Source: Pseudomonas fulva
GTDB lineage: Bacteria; Pseudomonadota; Gammaproteobacteria; Pseudomonadales; Pseudomonadaceae
Reading direction: 5' to 3'
Assembly (NCBI RefSeq): GCF_015680705.1
Contig: NZ_JADNYP010000004.1
Location: forward strand, 248,001-312,000
DNA length: 64,000 bases
The translations under genes and the position numbers were made by a program. The notes under the pieces were generated by a model, which was not told where the DNA came from, did not search any database, and saw only the letters and a program-made list of their open reading frames with translations. Each line of letters starts with the position of its first letter. Positions within the stretch are counted from its first letter, which is position 1. This document shows, piece by piece, positions 42,979 to 51,048 of the stretch.

Positions 42979-44727
42979 TCAGGTCTCGGACACAGCCTGT
43001 TCCTTGCATGCCTGCCGGGCCGCGGATTTCTTCTCCTTGACCACGATGTAGAACTCTTCCCCATGCTTGACCGCGCCATACAGCACGGCCTTCTCGATCA
43101 GCTCGCTGCCGCGCAGATGGCGCAGCATCATCGGATCCTTGCGCAGGTCGCGATAGAGCGCCAGGCACAGCAGTACCATGACCACGACGAACGGCAGCGC
43201 CACGACGATGGTCAGGTTCTGCAACCCGGTCAGGGCCGCGCCAGGGTCACGCGGGTCGCCGATTGCCAGCATGATCGCCGCGACCGTACCGGTCAGCGCG
43301 CCCCAGAAGATCACCGTCGGCCGCGACGGCTCGGTGGTGCCGTGCTCGGACAACGTGCCCATCACCAGCGAGGCTGCGTCGGCGCCAGAAACGAAGAAGA
43401 TGGCTACCAGGATCATCACCAGCACCGAGGTGATCGAGGCCAGCGGGTAACTGTCGAGCAACCGGTAAAGGGCGTCGTTGCTGTTGACGACGCCATCGAG
43501 CAGCACGAAGCTGCCATCGCGCACCGCCTCGATACCCGCGCCGCCAAAGATGGTGAACCAGATCAGGCTGACCAGGCTCGGCACCAGCAGCACGCCGCTG
43601 ACGAACTGGCGAATGCTGCGTCCTCGGCTGATACGGGCGATGAACATGCCGACGAAGGGTGTCCAGGAGATCCACCAGGCCCAGTAGAACACGGTCCAGC
43701 CGGCCAGCCAGCTGCCCATCTGCTCACCGCCGCTGGCGGTGGTACGCGCCATCATTTCCGGCATCAGCTTGATGTAGTTGCCGATCGAAGTCGGCAGTAG
43801 GTTGAGCATGAGCAAGGTCGGGCCGACCATGAAGACGAACAGGGCCAGGACCAGCGCCAGGACCATGTTGGTGTTGGCTAGCCACTGGATGCCCTTGCCG
43901 ATGCCGGAAACCGCCGAGGCGATGAAGGCGATCGTCAGCAAGGTGATGATGGCGATCAGGAACAGCTTGCCTGGGCTCCCGATCCAGCCGTTGTACGCCA
44001 GCCCCCCGGCGATCTGCAACGCGCCGAGGCCGAGCGAGGCGGCCGAGCCGAACAAGGTGGCGAAGATCGCCATCATGTCGATGACGCGGCCCACCGGGCC
44101 ATTGGCATGCCGACCGATCAAGGGTCGGAACGCGGTCGAGATCAGTTGCGAGCGCCCACGGCGGAAGGTGCCGTAGGCGATGACCAGGCCGACGATGGCG
44201 TACATGGCCCAAGGATGCAGTGTCCAGTGGAACAAGGTGGTGGCCATCGCCACCTGCATCGCTTCGTTGGTCTGCCCGGCAGCCGAGCCGGGTGGCGGGT
44301 TCACGTAGTGCGAAAGCGGTTCGGCGACGCCGAAGAACATCAGGCCAATGCCCATGCCGGCGCTGAACATCATCGCAACCCAGGAAACCGTGCGGAACTC
44401 GGGCGCCTCGCCATCGCAGCCCAACGGGATCCGGCCGTACCTGCTCGCCGCCAGCCAGAGCACGAAGACCACGAACACCGTCGAGGTGAGGACGAAGAAC
44501 CAGCCGAAATGCACGATGACCCAGGACTGCGCCGTCGAAGCGCTGGCCGCCAGGCTCGCCTGGCTGGCGAACCCCCAGATGATGAAGGCGACCGCGATGA
44601 GACTGGTGATGCCGAACACCAGCCAGTCGAGCTTGCCCTCCAGATGCCGATCCTGCCTGGCCTCTTCGGTCTTGGACGGATCCGTCACGCCAAGCCCCAG
44701 CGTTTCGACCTGTTGTTCGGTTGCCAT
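42979..44727 (-). CDS. BCCT family betaine/carnitine/choline transporter
   Basis: A 582-aa inner-membrane transporter with 12 predicted helices. The BCCT signatures are clear: GMGIGLMFFGVAEPLSHY, the aromatic box segment WAWWISWTPFVGMFIARIS, and GADAASLVMG. The family couples uptake of quaternary amines to Na+ or H+. N- and C-terminal tails are short (about 35 and 70 residues), so osmosensing by a long tail is not obvious. GAGGGG lies 7 bp upstream of ATG 44727. The exact substrate is not inferable. Confidence 0.92.
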   Translation of the reverse strand: MATEQQVETLGLGVTDPSKTEEARQDRHLEGKLDWLVFGITSLIAVAFIIWGFASQASLAASASTAQSWVIVHFGWFFVLTSTVFVVFVLWLAASRYGRIPLGCDGEAPEFRTVSWVAMMFSAGMGIGLMFFGVAEPLSHYVNPPPGSAAGQTNEAMQVAMATTLFHWTLHPWAMYAIVGLVIAYGTFRRGRSQLISTAFRPLIGRHANGPVGRVIDMMAIFATLFGSAASLGLGALQIAGGLAYNGWIGSPGKLFLIAIITLLTIAFIASAVSGIGKGIQWLANTNMVLALVLALFVFMVGPTLLMLNLLPTSIGNYIKLMPEMMARTTASGGEQMGSWLAGWTVFYWAWWISWTPFVGMFIARISRGRSIRQFVSGVLLVPSLVSLIWFTIFGGAGIEAVRDGSFVLLDGVVNSNDALYRLLDSYPLASITSVLVMILVAIFFVSGADAASLVMGTLSEHGTTEPSRPTVIFWGALTGTVAAIMLAIGDPRDPGAALTGLQNLTIVVALPFVVVMVLLCLALYRDLRKDPMMLRHLRGSELIEKAVLYGAVKHGEEFYIVVKEKKSAARQACKEQAVSET

Positions 44728-45067
44728 GGATGAACCCCTCTGCGGCGAATGCCGGATCTTGTTGTTGTTCTTTCCTTGGGTGTCCGCAGGAGTCGGACTC
44801 GGCGCGGGCAGCAGGCTGCGCGATTATCCTGCGTCGAAAAGCCGCGACCCTGTCTCAGGACCGTCTTCGCGCGTCCTTTGCGCGACGCGGCCGGCGCCTG
44901 CGAAGGTAACGCCGCGGCACCGGAACTGGCCGCCCCGACGGCCCGGCTCGTCTTTTGGCGAGCTGTGGCGAACGCTGCCACGACCAGTCGTCGCGCAACC
45001 TGGCGCGCAACACAACTTCGACGTTCCCCCCAAGGTCAGCCAGGAAACACACCCCAGGTGAAAAGCC
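44728..45067. other. 340-bp divergent region between the BCCT and SDR genes
   Basis: It holds the upstream regions of both genes. Open frames on both strands are GC-rich shadows without ribosome binding sites. I found no convincing -35/-10, sigma-54 or AlgU site by eye. Confidence 0.5.
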
Positions 45068-46078
45068 ATGATTCGTCGACTCCTCCTGCTAGGCGTGGTC
45101 ACCCTCGTCGCCATGAAGCTCGCCGGCTGCGCGAGCGGACCGCTGAAACCGGAAGAACGTGCCCGGCTCGCCGCAAAGACTTTCGTGGTCACCGGTGCCT
45201 CCAGCGGCATCGGCCGTGGCGTCGCCCTGGAACTGGCGCGCAGCGGCGCCAATGTAGTGGTGGCCGCGCGCCGCACGGCAGCGCTCGAATCGCTGGCGCG
45301 GCAGATCAGGACAGCAGGCGGCACGCCGCTGGTGGTCACCACCGATGTCGCCGACAGCGCGCAGATGCAGCGCCTGGCGCAACAGGCCATGCAGCACTTC
45401 GGACAGATTCATGGCTGGATCAACAATGCCGGCGTGGTGGCCATCGGGCGCTTCGAGGACATTCCCCTGGAAGACCACCAGCGTCTTTTGGACATCAACC
45501 TCAAAGGCACCGTCATCGGCAGCCATCTGGCCATGAAACAGTTTCGCCAGCAGCGTTTCGGCGTTCTAGTCAACGTGGCCTCCATCGACAGCGAAGTGCC
45601 TCACACCTACCAAGCGTCCTATTCGGCGTCCAAGGCCGGCGTGCTGAGCCTGGGGCGCGTACTCAACCAGGAACTGCGATTGCATGGGCCCGACGACGTC
45701 CACGTGGTCACGGTGTTGCCCTGGGCGCTGGACACCCCGCTGTGGGACCACGCCGCGAGCTATACCGGCCATCAGCCACAGCTGCCCACCATGGACGGAC
45801 CGGAGAAGGCGGTCAACGCCATCGTCCGGGCGCTGCTCGCACCCAAGGAAGAAATCACCGTGGGCTACAAGGCCAAGCTGGCCTATTGGAACCACCGGCT
45901 CGCGCCCGACCTGAACGAATACTTCACGGCGCGTGCGCTTCGCCAGGTCGAGGTGCAGAGGAACCCGCCCGCCCCGGCCACGTCCGGCAACCTGCACCAC
46001 CCCGTCGAGGCCGGCCAGGACGTGTCTGGTGGGATCCGCGAGCGGATGAAACGGCAGGAACAGGCAACGCAACCCTGA
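45068..46078 (+). CDS. Lipobox-bearing short-chain dehydrogenase/reductase
   Basis: A 336-aa SDR with the Rossmann motif TGASSGIG (42-49), NNAG (119-122) and the catalytic S172, Y185 and K189 (YSASK). Unusually, the N-terminus reads MIRRLLLLGVVTLVAMKLAGC, a signal peptide with lipobox LAGC and Cys21, so it may be a lipoprotein or membrane-anchored. The NAD(P)-binding core suggests a cytoplasmic active site, which conflicts with export. The C-terminal 60 residues are basic and extended. It is followed 14 bp later by the DUF2934 gene. Confidence 0.85.
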   Translation: MIRRLLLLGVVTLVAMKLAGCASGPLKPEERARLAAKTFVVTGASSGIGRGVALELARSGANVVVAARRTAALESLARQIRTAGGTPLVVTTDVADSAQMQRLAQQAMQHFGQIHGWINNAGVVAIGRFEDIPLEDHQRLLDINLKGTVIGSHLAMKQFRQQRFGVLVNVASIDSEVPHTYQASYSASKAGVLSLGRVLNQELRLHGPDDVHVVTVLPWALDTPLWDHAASYTGHQPQLPTMDGPEKAVNAIVRALLAPKEEITVGYKAKLAYWNHRLAPDLNEYFTARALRQVEVQRNPPAPATSGNLHHPVEAGQDVSGGIRERMKRQEQATQP

Positions 46079-46092
46079 CAGGAGGCTTCACC

Positions 46093-46293
46093 ATGATCGA
46101 TGACCAGAAGATTCGTGAGCGTGCGTACGAGCTGTGGGAGCTGGCCGGGAAACCGGACGGCGCGGAGCAAGAGCACTGGCGCCAGGCGGTCGAGCAACTC
46201 AAGGCCGAGCAGCAGCCACCGGGGGCGAACCGCGTGGACTCGGTATCCGGCGCGACTCAGTCCGGCGTACCGCTGACCACCGGCGACCAGTGA
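46093..46293 (+). CDS. DUF2934 family protein, 66 aa
   Basis: A 66-aa soluble protein that starts MIDDQKIRERAYELWELAGK and continues GAEQEHWRQAVEQLKAE, the DUF2934 core. A flexible Gly/Ser/Thr-rich tail follows. GGAGG lies 8 bp upstream of the ATG, and the gene is 14 bp after the SDR stop, so co-transcription is likely. DUF2934 proteins are often found with stress genes in soil proteobacteria; their role is unknown. Confidence 0.82.
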   Translation: MIDDQKIRERAYELWELAGKPDGAEQEHWRQAVEQLKAEQQPPGANRVDSVSGATQSGVPLTTGDQ

Positions 46294-46447
46294 CCGCGGC
46301 GATCCCAGGCGCGGCCCCATCCGGGGTCGCGCCTGTTTCATGGGCCCGCTTGGCGACTGGCGAGTTAGCGCGTGGCGCGTCTGGTCGCGGCCTCGATGGC
46401 TGCCTAGAATAGGCGGCTCTCACTGTCATTGACTCAAGGTATCGCGC

Positions 46448-47080
46448 ATGAACGAACTGGCGCTGCTGCTCGCCTTCATCACGGCCGCCACGGTGTTGAC
46501 CATCACCCCGGGGGTCGATACGGCCATGGTGCTCAGGGCCGCCGCGCTCGGTGGACGCACGCCCGCGCTGATGGCCTCGCTCGGTATCGCGCTGGGCTGC
46601 CTGGCCTGGGGTGGCGCGGTGTCGTTGGGGCTGGGCGCGTTGCTGCACGCCTGTGAAACTGCCTACACGCTGCTCAAGCTGGTGGGCGCGGCCTACCTGT
46701 TCTGGCTGGGCACCAGGCTCCTGCTCAAACCTAGGACAGCGCTGGCCGAAGGCCAGACTGCGCAGGACGCGAAGCAAGGGCTCGATGCCTTCGTGCGGGG
46801 CCTGCTCACCAACCTGCTCAACCCCAAGGTCGGAGTCTTCTATGTGACCTTCCTGCCACAATTCGTCCCGGCAGGTGCCAGCGTGGCTGGGCACTCGTTC
46901 CTTCTCGCCGCGCTGCATGTGTTGCTGACGCTGGCCTGGTTCGCCATCCTGGTGGCGGCCACCGTGCCGCTCAGTGGCTGGTTGCAGCGTCCTGCCGCGA
47001 TGAAGACCCTCGATCGGCTGACCGGGGGCGTGTTCCTGGCCTTCGGCCTCAAGCTCGCCGCCTCGTCCAGGGCCGGCTGA
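46448..47080 (+). CDS. LysE/RhtB family amino acid exporter
   Basis: A 210-aa inner-membrane protein with six predicted helices. The RhtB-family start ITAATVLTITPGVDTAMVLR (about 12-31), the NLLNPKVGVFYVTFLPQFV signature (about 121-139) and the length identify it. Such proteins export amino acids or homoserine lactone-like compounds; the substrate is open. AAGG lies about 9 bp before ATG 46448. It stands alone, convergent with the ferritin-like genes (83-bp gap). Confidence 0.9.
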   Translation: MNELALLLAFITAATVLTITPGVDTAMVLRAAALGGRTPALMASLGIALGCLAWGGAVSLGLGALLHACETAYTLLKLVGAAYLFWLGTRLLLKPRTALAEGQTAQDAKQGLDAFVRGLLTNLLNPKVGVFYVTFLPQFVPAGASVAGHSFLLAALHVLLTLAWFAILVAATVPLSGWLQRPAAMKTLDRLTGGVFLAFGLKLAASSRAG

Positions 47081-47163
47081 GGCAGCCGGTACAGCCGCCT
47101 CGACGCCCGCCCCGGCTGTACCTGCATGCTGCACCCGCGTGACTCAGCCAAGCGGCCCCCGGT

Positions 47164-47886
47164 TCAACTCAACTGCTCGAGCAAGTCCTCGCGGATCAGT
47201 CGGCGAACCGTGGCTTCATGCTCCTGCTCCTGAGCGAAGGCATGCTCGAAGCGCTTGGCGATCAGCGGATGACCACCTTGCCTGGCCATCTCGATCAACA
47301 GTTCCCAGGCCGCGTTGTCCTCCAGTTCGATGGTGAGGATCGCGCCCATGCACTGCGAGACCGTGGTGCGCGGATCGGTGAGCACCTGCATGACCCCGAG
47401 CGCCTTGACCGCCGCCACGTCGGCGCAGGGCGTGACGCTGGTAGGATCGCCGCCGAGGGTCTCGATGGCCTCGCGCACCAGGTGCATGTGCTCCAGCTCC
47501 TGGGCCTGGATGCGGCGCAGGACCTGGATCAGCGCCGAGTCGGCACCGGCCGCGCTGCTTGCCTTGGCGACCATCGCTTCGTACAGGCGAACCCCGGTGC
47601 GCTCGAAGGCCAGCCGCTCGCCCAGCTTGTCCAGCAGCACCTCGGGCTGCTTGCCGCGGGCTTCGTCGAACTTGCTCTTGAGCATCCCCTTGATCGAGCC
47701 GGGTACCGGCACGCTGCCCACCAGGTCGGCCTCGCGAATGGCCCGCTCGCGCTCATCGGTGATGTCGCTGACGTCCCCCGGCAGGTCCGCCGGGAACAGG
47801 CGGGTCGCTTCGACCAGGCGCGCGGTATCGTCGGGCGACAGCTGCGCGCCCGTGCGGTTGTGGCCCAACTTCACTTGATCGCTCAT
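47164..47886 (-). CDS. Ferritin-like di-iron domain protein, 240 aa
   Basis: This helical protein has a ferritin-type four-helix signature: E95, then E130-L-E-H133 (ExxH), E187/E189, and E220-Q-E-H223 (second ExxH). Those ligands would form a complete di-iron or di-manganese site. The N-terminal 90 residues are an extra extension with the segment SVPVPGSIKGMLKSKFDEA. ATG 47886 overlaps the stop of the upstream ferritin-like gene by ATGA. The family is uncharacterised; roles in iron storage or peroxide removal are possible. Confidence 0.75.
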   Translation of the reverse strand: MSDQVKLGHNRTGAQLSPDDTARLVEATRLFPADLPGDVSDITDERERAIREADLVGSVPVPGSIKGMLKSKFDEARGKQPEVLLDKLGERLAFERTGVRLYEAMVAKASSAAGADSALIQVLRRIQAQELEHMHLVREAIETLGGDPTSVTPCADVAAVKALGVMQVLTDPRTTVSQCMGAILTIELEDNAAWELLIEMARQGGHPLIAKRFEHAFAQEQEHEATVRRLIREDLLEQLS

Positions 47887-49061
47887 GGCTGCTCTCCCTC
47901 GATGCTGTTGAGTTCCCCACCGGCGTGCCAGGTGTAGCCGGCCGATGCCACGTTGGTAGGTACTCCCTGGCTGTTGAGCTGCTGGCGATAGTCGAGCGAG
48001 GCGCGACTCTCGCGGCTCTTGTCCACATAGTCGATGCCGTGGGCACGCAGGTCGACTTCCTTGGACAGCACCTCGCGCACGAACTCGCGCTGGCTCTTGA
48101 AGCGGATCATCGGCGGCAGTGGGCCGGCAAGCACTTCGGCGGGATCGCGGCGCTCGTGTTTCTTGAACAACTCGCAAGCCAGGTTAAGGTGCCCCAGCTC
48201 ATAGTCGAGGAAACGCTCCCACAACAGCTTCAGCCGTGGATTTTCCTCCTGCTCGACGCAACTGGCGTAGGTGTAGACCTCCATCGCTTCATGGATCAGC
48301 CACTTTTCCATGAAGCTCTCGCCAGGGTCCTGCAGCGACCCGTACTGGGTGACGTGCTGCTCCTCCACCGAGGCGATCTCGGCGTACAATGCCCGTGCCA
48401 CGGGATCGGCGAACAGGGGCCCGATATTCATGTAGTAGTCGTGGGTCTGGTACTCGGCACCGGTGATCAGCGCGGCATGGATCTTGGTGATCAGCGCCGC
48501 CTGGTCCTTGTGGTAGTGGTCGCGCAGGTCGTCCGCCGGGACCCGGTGGTGTTCGCTGGTCGGGCGTCCGGGAATGATGTCGGTATAGCCCTGCAGAATG
48601 GTATTGGCATCCTTGCCCTCGAGCCGGTCGAGCATCGCCGCGTAGCGGTACAAGTGATCGAAGTCTTCCAGCAGGCCGAAGCGGTAGGTCTGCGCCTGGT
48701 AGGGGTCCGGTTCGTTCTGGGCGACCGCGGCGGTGACTTCGATGGCCACCTGCTCGTAGGCCACCGTGGTTTCCAGGGGCGAATGGTCGGCCGACAAGAG
48801 CCAGTTGATCGCGGTCATCTGGTGCTGCTCGACGCGCCGGATCTGTGCCAGAGGCAATTGCAGGGCCTTGTTGAATCGCGCGCCAAAATGCTTCAGGCGC
48901 AGGGCATCGGATTCGACGCCGTTCATCAGGATCACCCTCACCCGGGTAAAGGCATCGTCATCGAGCTTGCTGATAGGCTTGCCAGCCAACTCGCGCCAGG
49001 TGAACGTCTGTTTGTCCAAGGGCGTGCCCTTGTTGTCCAGCAGGTTGTCGATCTTGCTCAT
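47883..49061 (-). CDS. Large ferritin-like protein, 392 aa
   Basis: A mostly helical protein with several carboxylate/His motifs: E103/E108, D133-FD-H136, E233-EQ-H236, H257-E258 and E288-LG-H291. Together these suggest one or two ferritin-like metal sites. It is far longer than ferritin or Dps and has a Tyr/Trp-rich C-terminal tail. It resembles unnamed ferritin-superfamily proteins of pseudomonads. ATG 49061 was chosen because the upstream frame lacks helical similarity. It is translationally coupled (ATGA) to the 240-aa ferritin-like gene. Confidence 0.7.
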   Translation of the reverse strand: MSKIDNLLDNKGTPLDKQTFTWRELAGKPISKLDDDAFTRVRVILMNGVESDALRLKHFGARFNKALQLPLAQIRRVEQHQMTAINWLLSADHSPLETTVAYEQVAIEVTAAVAQNEPDPYQAQTYRFGLLEDFDHLYRYAAMLDRLEGKDANTILQGYTDIIPGRPTSEHHRVPADDLRDHYHKDQAALITKIHAALITGAEYQTHDYYMNIGPLFADPVARALYAEIASVEEQHVTQYGSLQDPGESFMEKWLIHEAMEVYTYASCVEQEENPRLKLLWERFLDYELGHLNLACELFKKHERRDPAEVLAGPLPPMIRFKSQREFVREVLSKEVDLRAHGIDYVDKSRESRASLDYRQQLNSQGVPTNVASAGYTWHAGGELNSIEGEQP

Positions 49062-49268
49062 CACGCGATCTCCGTCATCTGTGGTCACGGCTCGGGAGTG
49101 GGACCTCTGTTCCCCGTCGACTCGGAGCGTTCGGGCATGACACAACGGGATCGACCAACGGTGGGCAGCGCTTGTCGGTTGCCTGGCTTTTTTTCCAACC
49201 CTCGGCGCTTCTGCCTGTCTGCATGGAATAGGCAATTACCTGCGCACGACCGCGCAATGGGGGACACC

Positions 49269-49535
49269 ATGCAGGAACAGGATCGCAACACCGCACTCAC
49301 AGCCTGGCGACTCCTGCTCGAGGACGACAGCTATCGTCTCGACTGGCCGGACGACTACTACAGGACGCTGATGACCCGCGCCGACGAGCTGGTGCTGAGC
49401 CAGCTGATCTCGCTGGAGGACTGGCAGCTGCTCAAGGACGCCGCCGACACCGCGCTGGACTATACCCGCGCGTCCCTCGAGCGGCAGCAGCGCGACCGCC
49501 TCAACACCGCGACCCTGAAACTGCCCGGCGCCTGA
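49269..49535 (+). CDS. Conserved hypothetical protein, 88 aa
   Basis: An 88-aa acidic, helical protein beginning MQEQDRNTALTAWRLLLEDD and containing two amphipathic helices (DELVLSQLISLEDWQLLKD, then RASLERQQRDRL). GGGGA lies 5 bp before ATG 49269; an alternative ATG at 49257 would add MGDT. The frame is open a long way upstream only because it is antisense to the ferritin-like gene. No domain is recognised. It is divergent from the ferritin-like pair (207-bp gap). Confidence 0.6.
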   Translation: MQEQDRNTALTAWRLLLEDDSYRLDWPDDYYRTLMTRADELVLSQLISLEDWQLLKDAADTALDYTRASLERQQRDRLNTATLKLPGA

Positions 49536-49667
49536 CGGCCAGGCCGGCCGGAGCTGATCGGCATCGCACCCGACGCCGATCCTCGACGATCGGTTGTACG
49601 TTCCAGAACACTTTGTATAGCGCTAGCGACCATTCATCACAGCGGATACTCAGCTGGCCCATGGCCA

Positions 49668-49701
49668 CCTGGTCGACAAGGCGATCATCCTGTCGACCAG
49701 G
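49668..49701. promoter_or_regulatory. Inverted repeat overlapping a ribosome binding site
   Basis: CCTGGTCGACA (49668-49678) and TGTCGACCAGG (49691-49701) are perfect 11-bp arms with a 12-nt loop. The right arm covers the first bases of the AGGAG Shine-Dalgarno (49699-49703) of the gene at 49709. It could be an operator, or an RNA hairpin that hides the ribosome binding site. Confidence 0.6.
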
Positions 49702-49708
49702 AGCCGTC

Positions 49709-50179
49709 ATGCAGACCACTGACCGGATGAATGCAAGCCCCACGGATGCCTTCGAGCAAAATGGCCAGGTATTCTGGCGGCTGGCCTCTACCCTGATCGA
49801 TGCCGTGCACGAAGGCCAATCCCGCCTGCCGGCGCAAGCCCGCGACCAGGTCCTGGCCCTGATCGTCGACCTGTGTAGCGCCAGGCCCGACAGCGAACAA
49901 CGCCTGGCGCACCTTTTCCTTGAACTGGAAGAGGCTAATGTCCTGACCCGTCACGCTGCCCAGCGCCTGGGCAGCGTGACGGGGCGCCTCGAACGGCTGG
50001 TCAGGCAGTGCAGTCGATCCTGTAGCCACTTCTATATCCGCAAGGCGTACTACCTGGGCCTCCCCAGCGATGGCTATCTGTGCGTGGCCTGTGGCCAGCT
50101 GCGAGCGCAAGGGCAATGGCCAGCGTTCGATCGCCGAAGCGACCCTGACCAGCCGTTGAGCAAGGCCGGCCGCAGCTGA
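49709..50179 (+). CDS. Hypothetical protein with C-terminal zinc-binding-like Cys cluster, 156 aa
   Basis: A 156-aa soluble protein. The N-terminal two thirds are helical (QVFWRLASTLIDAVHEGQ; RLAHLFLELEEANVLTRHAA). The C-terminal third has C101-x3-C105-x-H107 and C125-VA-C128, a plausible zinc site, ending in a basic tail. AGGAG sits 5 bp before ATG 49709. Two inverted repeats mark the gene: one over the ribosome binding site (49668-49701) and a 17-bp perfect one inside the coding region (49947-49983). I do not recognise the family. Confidence 0.6.
   Translation: MQTTDRMNASPTDAFEQNGQVFWRLASTLIDAVHEGQSRLPAQARDQVLALIVDLCSARPDSEQRLAHLFLELEEANVLTRHAAQRLGSVTGRLERLVRQCSRSCSHFYIRKAYYLGLPSDGYLCVACGQLRAQGQWPAFDRRSDPDQPLSKAGRS
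49947..49983. repeat. 17-bp perfect inverted repeat inside a coding sequence
   Basis: Arms 49947-49963 and 49967-49983 are perfect reverse complements separated by 3 nt (CGC), with no U tract after. They encode roughly TRHAAQRLGSVTG in the 156-aa protein. Such a stable hairpin is rare within a gene and would pause ribosomes or attract processing. Confidence 0.85.
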
Positions 50180-50535
50180 GCCGGTCGCGCAAGCGCAGCC
50201 TATCGAAACGATTGGGAAAGTTTTCTGGCGTCCGTATCGCAGCCAAGTGAATCTAACGCTGTCGCACGGTGTCTATCGTGGCGTCACTAGGCTTTGTACG
50301 AAAAGTTGCCGAGCGGCGATCAGGCAAGGCGAAAACAGGCGAGCAACGGCCGGGGTCGCGCTCGACTTCACTGGTTGTAATGAACATTTCGAGCCTGTTT
50401 TCAACGTAGCCTGATCGTCGCGCAGGCACTTTTCGTACAGAGCCTAGATCTGGGGGCCTGCCTGAAGGGCCCACTGCCAAGCGATGGATCGCATCGTCGT
50501 TATCCGTGGGAGAGGCGCGCCGCGCTTGCTGCAAC
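50180..50535. other. 356-bp intergenic region carrying the MITE-like element
   Basis: About half of this stretch is the inverted-repeat element at 50287-50447. The remaining flanks hold no gene and no clear promoter by eye. Confidence 0.6.
50287..50447. mobile_element. MITE-like non-autonomous element with CTAG target duplication
   Basis: A 153-bp element (50291-50443) flanked by direct CTAG repeats (50287-50290, 50444-50447). Its ends are inverted: GCTTTGTACGAAAAGTTGCC on the left, GCTCTGTACGAAAAGTGCC reading in from the right. The similarity continues inwards for about 55 bp (GCGATCAGGC, GAAAACAGGC) and no transposase fits inside. The 4-bp CTAG duplication resembles that of IS5-type elements, but the family is not assigned. 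Confidence 0.75.
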
Positions 50536-50943
50536 ATGAACCTGACTACCGAAACCACCGCTTCTCCCCGCGTCCTGCTGGTCGAAGACGAACCGAGCCT
50601 GCGCGAGCTGGTCACCATGGCGCTGGAAGAACTCGGTGCGAACGTCACCGCCGTCGCGACCGCTGACGAAGGCGCCGCCATCCTCGCCCAGCAGACCTGG
50701 ACCTTGCTGCTGACCGATGTCAGGACGCCTGGCGTGCTCGACGGGCTCGAGCTGGCCTGCCTGGCCCGGCGGCAGAAGCCTTGCCTGAACATCGTGGTCA
50801 TGAGTGGTTACCACAACAATCTGAGCGCGCCATTGCCACCGGATGTCGAGTTTCTGGCCAAGCCATGGTCGCTCAAGGACTTCAATGCCCTGGTAAGCGC
50901 GCAGTTCCACGCGCGCCAATCCGGCGACTTCCATCTGGCTTGA
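50536..50943 (+). CDS. Stand-alone receiver-domain response regulator
   Basis: A 135-aa protein consisting of a single receiver domain. It has the acidic residues E17-D18-E19, phosphoacceptor D61 in LLTDVRTPG, the conserved Ser/Thr position in VVMSGY and the lysine in LAKPW. There is no output domain, so it would act through protein contacts. The start at ATG 50536 has a poor Shine-Dalgarno; GTG 50506 in the same frame is an alternative. No histidine kinase lies in the neighbourhood. The gene follows the MITE-like element by about 90 bp. Confidence 0.85.
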   Translation: MNLTTETTASPRVLLVEDEPSLRELVTMALEELGANVTAVATADEGAAILAQQTWTLLLTDVRTPGVLDGLELACLARRQKPCLNIVVMSGYHNNLSAPLPPDVEFLAKPWSLKDFNALVSAQFHARQSGDFHLA

Positions 50944-51048
50944 CCCTTGCGCGGTCCGTTGGTCGGGCAAGCGGACCCCTGTTGCGCGCATGAGACTCCA
51001 ACCAGACGAGACAGGTGCTCGTTCATCGTTTGAGACGGAGGTTTACCC

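Noticed and set aside
44749..46293. 514-codon plus-strand frame spanning the SDR gene
   Set aside because: Only its last 67 codons are real (DUF2934 from 46093). The rest is an out-of-frame shadow of the SDR gene.
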